Shown here: positions 1-9,560 of the stretch, piece by piece
How positions within the stretch are numbered: the stretch's first letter is position 1
Layout: every line of letters begins with the position of its first letter
NCBI GenBank assembly: GCA_020465985.1
Contig: JAANYP010001790.1
Span: 964,501-1,028,500 of the forward strand
Direction of reading: 5' to 3'
Length of the DNA stretch: 64,000 bases
Source: Centrapalus pauciflorus
Lineage: Eukaryota; Streptophyta; Magnoliopsida; Asterales; Asteraceae
Translations under genes and position numbers: made by a program
Notes under the pieces: generated by a model
Databases searched by the model: none
Seen by the model: only the letters and a program-made list of their open reading frames with translations
What the model was told of the DNA's origin: nothing

Positions 1-938
1 AGTTAAGGGTATAAGAGACATTTCATAAATAATTATGAGTTGTCATTAATCTGGGCCATTGATTTCTTTCCATCCAATGGTTCAAAAACTTCAAGTGGTT
101 TTCTTATTATATATAGTATAGATTGGGAATAAAATTAACAAAGTCAAGATAATATGAATTATAAGAATGCTAATTGTACCCTATGGCTAAAGCTAATATC
201 TTGTTTCTCAGTTATCTCTATGAATTGAGTTTAAGGACACTTGTTTTTCACAAAGATCAACAAATTATATTACTCGTTCTTATAACAGTATTCAAAACTT
301 TCAAAGATCCTAAATCTAACATAAGGGATTTAGATATCAAGTTTTAACATGTGTATCTTGATTGTGGACTACGAGATTAACATCCTCCATATTAGCCATA
401 AAATAGCTCGATTGAATCCCAAAAAGAGGGTATCCCTTCTTCTTATAACCATTTTACACCATAAAAAAGAGTTTTGTTGTAGTGTTTGTCGCTTCAGAAT
501 ATTTTAAGTACTTGTTATAAATAGAATTAGAAAAAGGTATCCATAATAAAGTTGTGTTTTATCAACTTTATATCCAAGAAAGATAGAATAGTGTTAGAAT
601 GATTTCCTGTTGGACAGGAAGTGATGTTGTTAAAGTTTGTGGTTCCATTTTGTATAAAGTATATTATGATAGTGAAAGCATATATATATAAAAAAGGATT
701 GATGATAAGTTGTGAATAGAGTTAAGGGAGACACATGTTGGATTGATGATTTCAAGTAGATTTTGTATTCCCCACCTTTACAAAAAGTTGCTTCTTCAAA
801 ATACATTTATGTTATCAACTTCACTTGACCAAACTCACTCACATATACATTATATATATGTATGCTTCAAGTTTCAAATCACTTGACACTTGGAACTCCT
901 TTCATGAGACATGAAGAACAATTTTGGAATATATATAA
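1..938. other. Gene-free AT-rich stretch
   Basis: I see no credible coding exon, RNA gene or clear inverted repeat here. The sequence is AT-rich with a few short simple runs. Confidence 0.5.
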
Positions 939-1290
939 GGTTGGGTTTCGGTAAGAATCCCTCAATTTCGTGAGAACCACCTTAATATTTATGCATTTAA
1001 TGGTATAAAATTATGCATTCGATGCTAAAATTTATACATTTGATGCTAAAATTTATGCATTTCATGTAAACAGTTATACATCTCATGATAAATTTGTGCA
1101 CTATATGTACGAATTTGTGCATTTGATGTATAATTTAATGAATTTAAATTTTAAAAGTAATTTTAATGTTAGATTATGATATTTATTAATATTGAAGACC
1201 AATAATGTTTTTAAGTTATAAATATAATTTTTAAATTTGTGCATTTTGGAGTAGTTATCACGTAATTGAAGGGTTCTTATCGGAACCAAC

Positions 1291-1291
<1 letters not shown>
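939..1291. mobile_element. MITE-like inverted-repeat element
   Basis: The ends are inverted copies of each other: the left reads GGTTGGGTTTCGGTAAGAA and the right ends TTCTTATCGGAACCAACC. The interior is AT-rich with several degenerate copies of a unit like TTTATGCATTTGATG. No open frame suggests a transposase, so a non-autonomous element is the simplest reading. It abuts a TA microsatellite on its right side. Confidence 0.6.

Positions 1292-1294
<3 letters not shown>

Positions 1295-1379
<85 letters not shown>
1295..1379. repeat. (TA)n microsatellite, about 42 units
   Basis: Uninterrupted TA dinucleotide run directly after the inverted-repeat element at 939-1291. Confidence 0.95.
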
Positions 1380-1382
<3 letters not shown>

Positions 1383-1654
1383 GGTTCAGAAAAATACCTC
1401 TCAATATCAAGTGCATCTGAAGGTACCACTCTTAAAATTTTTTAAACTTTTTTATATAATCATGTTTAATGTTACACACATGATATATGCATAATTCATT
1501 TTCTCCATGTCCTTGAAAATTATATGAATGGTTATCCAAGTGAATGATTATTCACTTCACATGATTTGCGTTATGCAGCATTTGCATTTGTCAGGATTTT
1601 GTCAAAGAATCTGCATTATCTTATAGAAAAAATTTGTTAATCTGAAGAATGCAA
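1380..1654. other. Gene-free stretch with a half inverted-repeat remnant
   Basis: No gene is seen. The first part (roughly 1381-1450, with GGTACCACTCTTAAAATTTT) resembles one arm of the foldback element at 31698-31943, so it may be a decayed half element. Confidence 0.35.
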
Positions 1655-1829
1655 GGTAACTAGGATTTAAAATCCTAAAGGGGAGGCTAGGTTTTTAAAT
1701 AACAAATAAGGAAGAGATTTATGAAATCCTAGGATTTTAAATCCTTACTTAAATCTGCGAACCAAACACAATATTTTAAATACAAATCCCAGTGAATCCC
1801 AGGAAATCCGCGAACCAAACGCCCCCTAA
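1655..1829. mobile_element. Partial PIF/Harbinger-like MITE
   Basis: The right end reads GAACCAAACGCCCCC followed by TAA. Read in reverse, this segment resembles the left part of the element at 20877-21538, including an AATTTGTTATTTGAAATCC-like stretch. The other end was not located, so it is probably truncated. Confidence 0.5.
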
Positions 1830-1841
1830 CCAAACGGCCCC

Positions 1842-2750
1842 TTAGGGGGCGTTTGGTTCGCATAATATTTTAAAAGGAATTGTAATCTGCAAGGCATTGG
1901 AATTGGAATCCAAATCATGTTTGGTTGGCTAAAAATGGAATTGTAATCCAATTTCATAATTCGTTGGTAGGGTGGGATGAGATGAGTGTGTAGAGATGGA
2001 TACATCTCTAAGGTAGGAATAGGATAAGATGGATAGGGTAGGGTAGGGTGGGTGGGTAGGGTGGATGAGCCGTGAGCGATGGGTGGGTGGGTATGGGTAG
2101 GGTAGGGGGGTGGGTAGAGGTGGATAAATCTATAAAGTAGGAATCGGATGAGATGGATAGGGTAGGGTGGGTGGGGTGTACGAGAATGGGTCAGTGGGTA
2201 TGGATAGGTATTGTGGGTAGTAGGTAAGAGTAGGTTTAATAACGTAGGTAGGTAGGCAGGGTAGGTGGGGGTGGGGTGAGTAATGTATGATGGATGAGGG
2301 ATGGGTAGGTGGGTAGTGGTAGGTATGGTGGGTAGTAGGATGGATAACATAGGTAGGGTTAGGGTAGGTGGGATGGGGTAAGGTGGGTGGGGTATGTGTG
2401 GGTGGGTAGGTAGGTAGGTAGGGGTAGGTGGGTAGGATGTGGTAGGGTGGGTGGGTAGGTGGGTAATTAAGTAGGTAGGGTGGGTGGGGTAAGACATGAC
2501 ATGGTGTAGTGTAATGTGTTAAACGTAAGGGGTTTTTTTTTGTAATCGACCACTTTCTGTTTTTAGAAGGAATTGAATTCCATCAATAGTGTGAAGGAAT
2601 GTTATTTTCCTTAATTAATTGGAAAATTTCAATTTTGATGGAATCCAATTTCCTTTTTATAGTTGAACCAAACACATAAATTGACTGGAATTGGAATCCT
2701 TTCCCCTCCAATTTCCTCGGATTCCAGTGAACCGGCCAAACGCCACCTTA
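1842..2750. mobile_element. PIF/Harbinger-like element with internal G-rich minisatellite
   Basis: The element (1845-2747) begins GGGGGCGTTTGGTTCG and ends CCGGCCAAACGCCACC. It is flanked on both sides by TTA (1842-1844 and 2748-2750), the 3-bp target duplication typical of PIF/Harbinger. Subterminal sequence is also inverted (GGAATTGTAATC on the left, matching GATTCCAATTCC-type sequence on the right). The middle is a long G-rich tandem array annotated separately. No transposase frame is present. Confidence 0.7.
1965..2500. repeat. Degenerate GGTAGGG/GGTGGGTAGG minisatellite
   Basis: The plus strand is made of short units such as GGTAGGGTGGGTGGG and TAGGTAGGTAGG, almost free of C. The pattern is telomere-like but irregular, and the runs of three or more G could form G-quadruplexes. 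The long Pro/Thr/His-rich reading on the minus strand is an artefact of this composition. Confidence 0.85.
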
Positions 2751-3244
2751 ATGTATTGTTATTTTCATTGTCAGAAATATGAATAATGTTATAAACTAAC
2801 TACATACTGTTTTGAGTATTTTAGTTTTTTTTAATCCGTTTTAGTTATCAAAGAATTTGCAGATGTCTATTCTGGTAATTATAAATCTTTGTAGTACATC
2901 ATTTTGGCAACGTTTGTGTGTATAATACTTAAAACTGACAACTGTAAAAAGTTTAATACCTAAAACAAACCAAAAAACTGCAACACCCCAAAAGAAATCA
3001 AACCTGAAAATAGAAAACTATTTTAAAAAAATTGTCTCTTAAACAAACAATTTAAGTCTCAATTTTCATGTTTTTCCATTCCGTACCATCAAACCAAGTT
3101 GTTAGATATAGAGATGTTTATTTGGATATGGACCCATAACTGGTTCTTGACCACATTTAGACCTAATCCTCATCATTTCAAAGCAACATCAGTTCTATTT
3201 GATTTTATTTATATACTCTTCAAAATATGAAGAACAATAAGGGT
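2751..3244. other. Intergenic, downstream of the MYB gene
   Basis: AT-rich sequence that should hold the 3' UTR of the minus-strand MYB gene. No other gene or clear repeat is seen. Confidence 0.5.
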
Positions 3245-3785
3245 TTAGCCCATTTCCCATATGGGGCTCCATAGATCCCACACACTGTCTCTTTTACCTT
3301 CTTCAGAACTCGATCCAAGTTGACAGAAATACGGGTACGCTCCCATGCATTCTTCGTGATGTTTTACTTCACTGGTTTGCCCATCGTCGTCATTCGGCCA
3401 GCAACACGACGATATGAAGTCCGACATCCTGTTTTCGTACGGTGAATTGCTCCAACATGCATTAATGTTAGACGGGCCAGGTGTTTCCGATGATGAAGCT
3501 CCAAAGATTCTGTCCGTTTCGTTCATGCTGCTTCCACCAACGATTTGATCAGGGCTTTCGTCGCATTTTGGAGTGATCATGTCTTGTTTCGTATGGTTTC
3601 TTACGCCTACTATACGAAGCATTTTATTTCAAGATTTCGCTAAAAAATGATCAATTCGCAATTAAAAGAGCTTTTATAAAAAGTAAACCTTGTTGAGCTT
3701 CGGATTTCTTCTTTAAATGACTCCTCCAGTAATTCTTAATCTCATTATCTGTTCTTCCGGGCAATCTTTTAGCAATTCTTGACCA

Positions 3786-3832
<47 letters not shown>

Positions 3833-4568
3833 CCAATCATTAACTTTCACGATTGATTCTCGCTAGCTAGCTACATGACAACAATTCCGTAGTTGAGAGT
3901 TCTTTTTAGGGTTTATTATGAAAAAAAACCAACATGTTTTCACGTTTTCGTCCCTCCATGTTATTTTTTCCTATAAAAAACCTCAAGTTATTCTTTTCTT
4001 TTTGGTTTAATGAAATTTAGACATTAGACCCTGGTTATAATTTGTGAACCGGGTTTTAAAAAACTGAAAAACTGGGTTCTAATGTCCAAATTTCACTAAA
4101 CCAAAAAGAAAAGTATAACTTGAGGACGTTTATAGAAAAAAAATAACATGAATGGACGAAAACGCAAAAAAAAAAAAAAAAAACATGAAAACATGTTGGT
4201 TTTTTTCATAATAAACTTTTTTTTTACTTACTTGTTACCCCATTGTTTATGCAGATCAAGAATGGTGTGTTCTTCTTCAAGGGTGATCTCGCCATGCTTT
4301 AAATTTGGCCGAAGATAATTCAACCATCTCAGCCGACAACTCTTTCCACTCCTTCTAAGACCTTAAACACATATATCCAAACTCGTTAAAAAAAACAAAA
4401 CATTGCAACAAACGAAACAAAAACATTAGCGTCTAAGTAAATCATACCTGATTGTTTAGCCAAAGCATCCCAATGTTTTTCACCTAAAGTTTCGACAATA
4501 GTGGTCAATCTTTCATCTTCTTCGTCGAGCCAAGGCCCTCGACGCAGGTTTCCCACATCGTGATTCAT
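3245..4568 (-). CDS. MYB27: R2R3-MYB transcription factor, MYB27-like
   Basis: This gene encodes a nuclear DNA-binding regulator of the R2R3-MYB family. I place four exons at 4568-4448, 4361-4232, 3786-3689 and 3609-3245, giving 237 residues. Exon 1 carries the first part of R2 (RRGPWLDEEDERL, EKHW), exon 2 the end of R2 and start of R3 (GKSCRLRWLNYLRPNLKHG), and exon 3 the rest of R3 (WSRIAKRLPGRTDNEIKNYW). R2 has its three tryptophans, and the first R3 tryptophan is replaced by Ile, as usual in plants. The MYB intron positions are the conserved ones. I see no clear bHLH-binding signature in R3. The start could also be either of two upstream in-frame ATGs (4571, 4580). The last junction, 3689 to 3609, is the weakest: it keeps the frame, but reading through intron 3 would stop after about 12 residues. 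The closest family member I recall is Arabidopsis MYB27, from memory of the R2R3 sequence. Target genes are unknown. Confidence 0.88.
3788..3831. repeat. (TA)n run abutting the MYB intron 2 acceptor
   Basis: About 22 TA units lie immediately upstream (in transcript direction) of the AG that begins exon 3. The repeat therefore occupies the place where a polypyrimidine tract is normally found. Confidence 0.9.
3908..4216. mobile_element. MITE family A, copy 1 (inside MYB intron 2)
   Basis: The left end reads GGGTTTATTATGAAAAAAAA then CCAACATGTTTTCACG. The right end is its inverse, CATGTTGGTTTTTTTCATAA. The centre is a second hairpin built on GAAATTTAGACATTAGA and its inverse. Near-relatives occur at 6135, 37956, 41812 and 55901. 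It fills about 70% of the 445-bp intron and ends some 15 bp from the 5' splice site. Confidence 0.8.
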
Positions 4569-4628
4569 CATTAAAATCAAAATAAACAGCTGCGTGCGTG
4601 CAGTGTGTGTTTGTGGGTGTGCGCGTGT

Positions 4629-4642
4629 TATATATATATATA
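4629..4642 (-). promoter_or_regulatory. Candidate TATA box of the MYB gene
   Basis: A TATATATATATATA run lies about 60-75 bp upstream of the MYB start codon on the coding strand. The position fits a TATA box with a short 5' UTR, but TA runs are common in this window. Confidence 0.35.
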
Positions 4643-4928
4643 GGAGATGTTATTTTGGGATAGGGACTGTAGGTGGAAAGCAATGGTGAAAAGGGTGGTG
4701 ATTGTGGAAGCTCCACCATGTCTTTTGTGACGATTTTCGGAGGGTTTCTATTGGTTTTCGATGGCAGTTTGCGTCACAATCTTTGGTTTATGCTTCTCCT
4801 TTTTAGTGATTACTACTTCTCTAGTACTTTTTTTAACTTAAAGATTAACAAGGGTAGTTTGGTCATTGTGAAATATTTCATTTTTACAAGTAATGTGTCC
4901 ACGTAGCACATGGAGAATATATATGTTA

Positions 4929-5205
4929 AGGGTGAGCATTCAACGATCCAAACTGATGAAACCAAACCACGAGAGTGAATCGGTTGTATCGGTTCAGTTC
5001 TCAATCCATGATATTCACAAAAATTGATTCTCGGTTCGGTTTCATCTGATCAAATTTTCAAACCTTTTCATTGTAAAAGTCAAAAACAAGCGGGACCAAA
5101 GCAGAACCAGACTAATACCTAAAGTACACCTTGGTCCCATTCTCAATTCTAAATTTTCAATTCTTTGGTTTTCAGTTCGGTCTGGTTTGGTTTTGGACCC
5201 CTACA
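4929..5205. mobile_element. Degenerate repeat rich in GGTTCGGTT words
   Basis: The stretch opens with GGGTGAGCATTC and closes with GGACCCCTAC. It is filled with variants of GGTTCGGTTT and its complement. Plant genomes hold many such low-complexity non-autonomous elements. The boundaries are approximate and I could not define a target duplication. Confidence 0.35.
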
Positions 5206-5250
5206 TATATAGACAATATGCAAATTCCTTGAAATAACAAACAACTATAT

Positions 5251-5512
5251 TTAGGTGTTATTTGTTTTTTAAGAGGTTAAATGTCTGATGTCTGAAAACC
5301 ACGTCTGAAATTACAAGGAAGCCTTAAGATCTGGAATTAAGAGGCTCTTAATTTTAGTTCAGACAACTCTCTTCTTTTTAATTTTAAGAGAAAAATTCAG
5401 TGGTTGCAACCTCTTAAATCTGAAACTAAACAAACAATCTTAATTCATTAAAAATCTGAATTTTAGACTTCAAAGCCTAAGAGGCCCTTAATGAAAAACA
5501 AACAAGACCTTA
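5251..5512. mobile_element. PIF/Harbinger-like MITE family B, copy 1
   Basis: The element (5254-5509, 256 bp) begins GGTGTTATTTGTTTTTTAAG and ends AACAAACAAGACC. It is flanked by TTA on both sides. The inner ends are inverted (AAGAGGTTAAATGTCTGA on the left, TTAGACTTCAAAGCC on the right). A second copy lies at 30167-30427 in the other orientation. Confidence 0.8.
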
Positions 5513-5978
5513 TTGTCACTCAATTCATAGGCATATTACATCTTCCCCAGCAATACATCAATTTATCAAAGAGGAAAATAAGTTGACTTTCTAAGTCAAA
5601 TAAACTTACATCCATAACATCCAATATCAAAATTGATGCTAAATCTTTATGCTAATATAAAATTTCCAAATATAATTTTGATTCCTATATTAAAGCACAA
5701 CATACAGCAGATGCAGGAAAAGTTTGGTGGTAACTTGTAACAAAGAATCCATGAAAATACTGAGCTTGAGATAAGTAACAAGTTTGACTTTAAAAGTCAA
5801 ACATTTTCATTAATACTTGATTATGTATAACATTTTTTGTACTGCTTTCGACACACCATTCTCGAGCTAAGAAAAACATAGCATCATGCCAAAACAATGA
5901 CGAGAGCTCATCGATTAAACTCATAGTTGTGATTATATAATGCCGCAGAATAAACCTTCATAATCGGCTTGAAATCCT

Positions 5979-8900
5979 CTATCGTTCATCCATGAATGAT
6001 TTGTTCATGAGCTCAACTGCTGAATCCATAAACTGCACCACAATGAACAATATGCAACATATGATGATGTTAAGATGCTAAATAGGATCCGAAAAGAGAC
6101 AATAACAAAACACACACAACAAGAACATAAAAGAAGGGTTAATTATGAAAAAAAACCAACATGTTTTCACGTTTTGTATGTTTTCGTCCCTCCATGTTAC
6201 TTTTTCCCAAAAAATCCTTACGTTAATTTTTTTTTCTGGCTTAGTGAAATTTGGCTATTAGAGACCGGTTTAGAAAACTCAGTTAACCGATTATAACCGG
6301 GTTCTGATAGCCAAATTTCACAAAACTAGAAAAAAAGATATTAACTTGAGAACTTTTCTGAGAAGAAATAACATGAAGGGACGAAAACGTAAAAACATGT
6401 TGGGCTTTTTCATACTTAACCCATAAAGGAAGAAGCTTTATATCGACATTTTTATAGCAGAGATAAGAAGCTGAAGAACACATAGACATGCACAACCATA
6501 AAGGGTATTAAGTATCTTTTAAATAGTAGCTCTAATGACACGTATGATGAGTCGATGACCAACCAAAATAGTTTACTTACCTGCCCTTAGGAACCCTCTA
6601 AAGGTTATACGGTATCCATTTTAAGTTTTCTGATTCTGCATACCAAATTTCGTTGGATGTACTAAAAAAAATATTGTTGCAATGTTCATAACTAGTTCTA
6701 CGCATCATGGACTAGGGTAACTTTCTCATAAAGAAAGCATTCTGCTCTACCGTGGCACCAATAGAAATAAAAAATGATAATTAATAGCTAAGCTCAAAAA
6801 TGGAATTTACCCTCCCAATATTCTTGAGTTCTTTTCCAACGGGTTCCAAAAACTTCAAGTCGATATCCACAGGCCAGACCTGCGTATACACATTAACAAT
6901 GCCTGATGAGACGTAAGCAAAAACTTTGAAAACGTCATCTTCGATTCCAAGTAACATTCATATTCATCCCAATAATTGCAAATAAGAAACTACTGATCAA
7001 GCACAAATTCCATTTTTGTTTTCTTCCATTTTTCCATGTTTTAGATTGCAAAAATACAAGTGCAAACGCTTTGCAAGAAAAATATATCCTTTTAATATCC
7101 ATTTTCCATCTGTGGGTTCCATATTTTTCTCCACGTAAGAGATAAAACGAAAGCCAATATGACATCTTCTATTTTCTCACATATAAGTAGACGAAACTCA
7201 TTATGACATGCATACAAATAGAACCCGAGCATTGAAAATGTCAAATAACTAAAACAGATTGGCCAACGCATGAAAGTTTACTAAACCCTTTAAGATGTGA
7301 TGAAAGTAGTGTTATTCGTGAATATACTTTTACTGATCCAACAAAAGAAAACATTTGACTTTCAAGGTCAAACATGCTATTTTTCAGCTTTAAAATCAAT
7401 ATAAATCCTTTCTAAGTTTGGGAAATTTTTTATGGCTACATTAAACATGGTAACGAACTTTTTATAACACATATTTAAATAGTCATTTAAAAGTGTTAGG
7501 TTTGACCTCAAAAGTAAGTAGGAGCACTAATCCAAAGAGGAACATGTAGATCACTTTAATCAATGGCAATAAGTTAAAGTTAACAAAATGTAGCCTTTTC
7601 AAGATGCCAACATTATGCAGTCTAACCAGAAGAATTTATGTACACCCCTATACGGCTATACATAACCTGCTAAAAGACTTTATAAGGAACTAGTAACCTT
7701 CAAAGACCTTTCTACAAATCATAGGATTCAAAGTCACAAAGATGATCGTTTTTATTGACGTGAATTTACATCCTTGGTCCTTCCTTTCTTGTATATTTTT
7801 CCCAATCTAAGTGCTGATTTACGTATTCCCAACCAAAAAATCTTTATGATATACCAACACATTTCCATGATGAAGAATGGGTGGTTTTCGCTTTGTGTCA
7901 TAGAACAATTTTGTTAGAAGATAGGAGTCGTTATGTCTAATTACCACTGTTTCGTACTCTTTACACCCTCTATATTGCCCTTCTAACACCGTATTTGAAT
8001 TCCTTATACTAATAACAACAATTCATTTGTTACAGATTAAGCAAAGACAAAATATGGCAATTAAAATAATAAAAATAAATAAATGCGCAAAAACCAAAGG
8101 ACACTCATGAGCAATCAAGGGCTCTATAGATATCGAAAATAATAGTAGTGCCAAGTAAATCATATTTAAAATTTACACGAGCATGCAATATTTACAACCA
8201 TTATTTCTTTTACAAATAACTATTTTCAATAGTTTCCATATATCAATCACGCTTGAATACAATTATAGAACTTCAAAATTGATAATATTGACCTACTGAT
8301 GTAAATATGTATGTAACTAATAATGTAACAAATAACAACCAGTAAATATTGAGACATACAACAAGATCAAGGCAATTTAATTAAGAAGCTTGTAACTTGT
8401 TTGGATGGAAATTATGGTGGCTCAATACAACACCAAAGTTGATAGAAGATTGCCATGCTTATTGTTAATGATGACACACTTGTAAGCATTAAAAAGAGTT
8501 CTCCACAATCAAGTAGCACGCCTTTGAATAACTTCACTACAAAAATTTTAACTTTCTCAAATTCTATGAAAATTAAGTGTCATTGTTCCGTAAGAAAACA
8601 AGTTAACGATGAATATCTAAGATCTGCAAGAAGTTTTAATAGAAAACACTATGACATAACTGAAAATTCCAAACTACATAAAACTAAAAAAATACTACTT
8701 CATAACTCATAAGTCAAAGAAAAAGGAGTCCACTTTTGATTTTGTAATCACAGACATTCTAAATTTTTAGCGTTTAAAATCTAATTTCAATAGTTACATC
8801 TAATGTTCAAATAACATAAAACCAAAAACAATACAATTCATGTGATAATCAAAAGTCAATATGGATGCATGAATGACAGCACCTTTACTCCAAGAAGCTT

Positions 8901-9560
8901 AACTGGCTTAATCTGCCCAGGAACAATACATTCCGGCCCTGCTGCTTCCACTATCGCTTCCATTCCAAACCCATGTCCAATCGGATCCGGGTGCTGCAAA
9001 GTACCATTCAAGACACAAAGAAGATTTACATAATATTCTAAAACCACAAAGGGATTACAATTCTAATAACCCTAATTCAAAATTTTGATGTAATGTACCA
9101 ACACAAACACACAATTAAAATATAAAACACACATAATTATGCTTTGACGCATGTTCCACATCCCCTTTCAAACAACTAAAACCCATAATGAATTAAAAGA
9201 TTATTAAACTTCATACCTGGGTTATAATTTCTATTTTCTATACACCAAATAACTTCAGATTACCCCAAATCATACTAAAGAGGAATATTTGATTCAAATA
9301 AAGGAACACCCGCAAAATGAAATTGTGATGAATAATGAAACGCAAACACACATAAGTTGAGTAGATATATATGTATAAAGACACTTAGGTAGAAAATTGA
9401 AACGCACCTTAATGAGAGATATGGCATAATTGGTGTAGGGGTTTTGAGGGAGGGCAAGAAGAGGGGAATGGTGGATTTTGGGGAGGGGTTTAATGGCTGT
9501 AGATTGTGCCCTCCATGGCGCATCTTTTTGTAGGGCAGCTCCTCCTTTCTTTGACATCAA
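5979..9560 (-). CDS. Conserved-looking small plant protein, function unknown
   Basis: I do not recognise this protein. Four exons join cleanly, all in phase 0: 9560-9408, 8993-8883, 6879-6811 and 6032-5979. They give 128 residues (127 if the second Met at 9557 is used). Exon 1 encodes a basic start (MSKKGGAALQKDAPWRAQ) running to PYTNYAISLIK. Exon 2 encodes HPDPIGHGFGMEAIVEAAG and a PECIVPGQIKPVKLLGVK stretch. Exon 3 reads VWPVDIDLKFLEPVGKELK and exon 4 FMDSAVELMNKSFMDER then stop. All junctions have GT–AG borders, and the composition is that of a real globular protein with no membrane segment. The Lys-rich start could be an organelle-targeting sequence, but that is a guess. Intron 2 (6880-8882) is 2 kb with no recognised gene, and intron 3 (6033-6810) holds a MITE of family A. 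Confidence 0.75.
6135..6423. mobile_element. MITE family A, copy 2 (intronic)
   Basis: The left end reads GGGTTAATTATGAAAAAAAA and continues CCAACATGTTTTCACG. The right end is the inverse (CATACTTAACCC). The central hairpin uses GAAATTTGGCTATTAGA and its inverse, as in the other copies. It lies in the last intron of the gene at 5979-9560. Confidence 0.8.

Noticed and set aside
1826..2497. 223-residue minus-strand open frame rich in Pro, Thr, His and Tyr
   Set aside because: It is the translation of the G-rich minisatellite inside a transposable element and has no domain-like composition.
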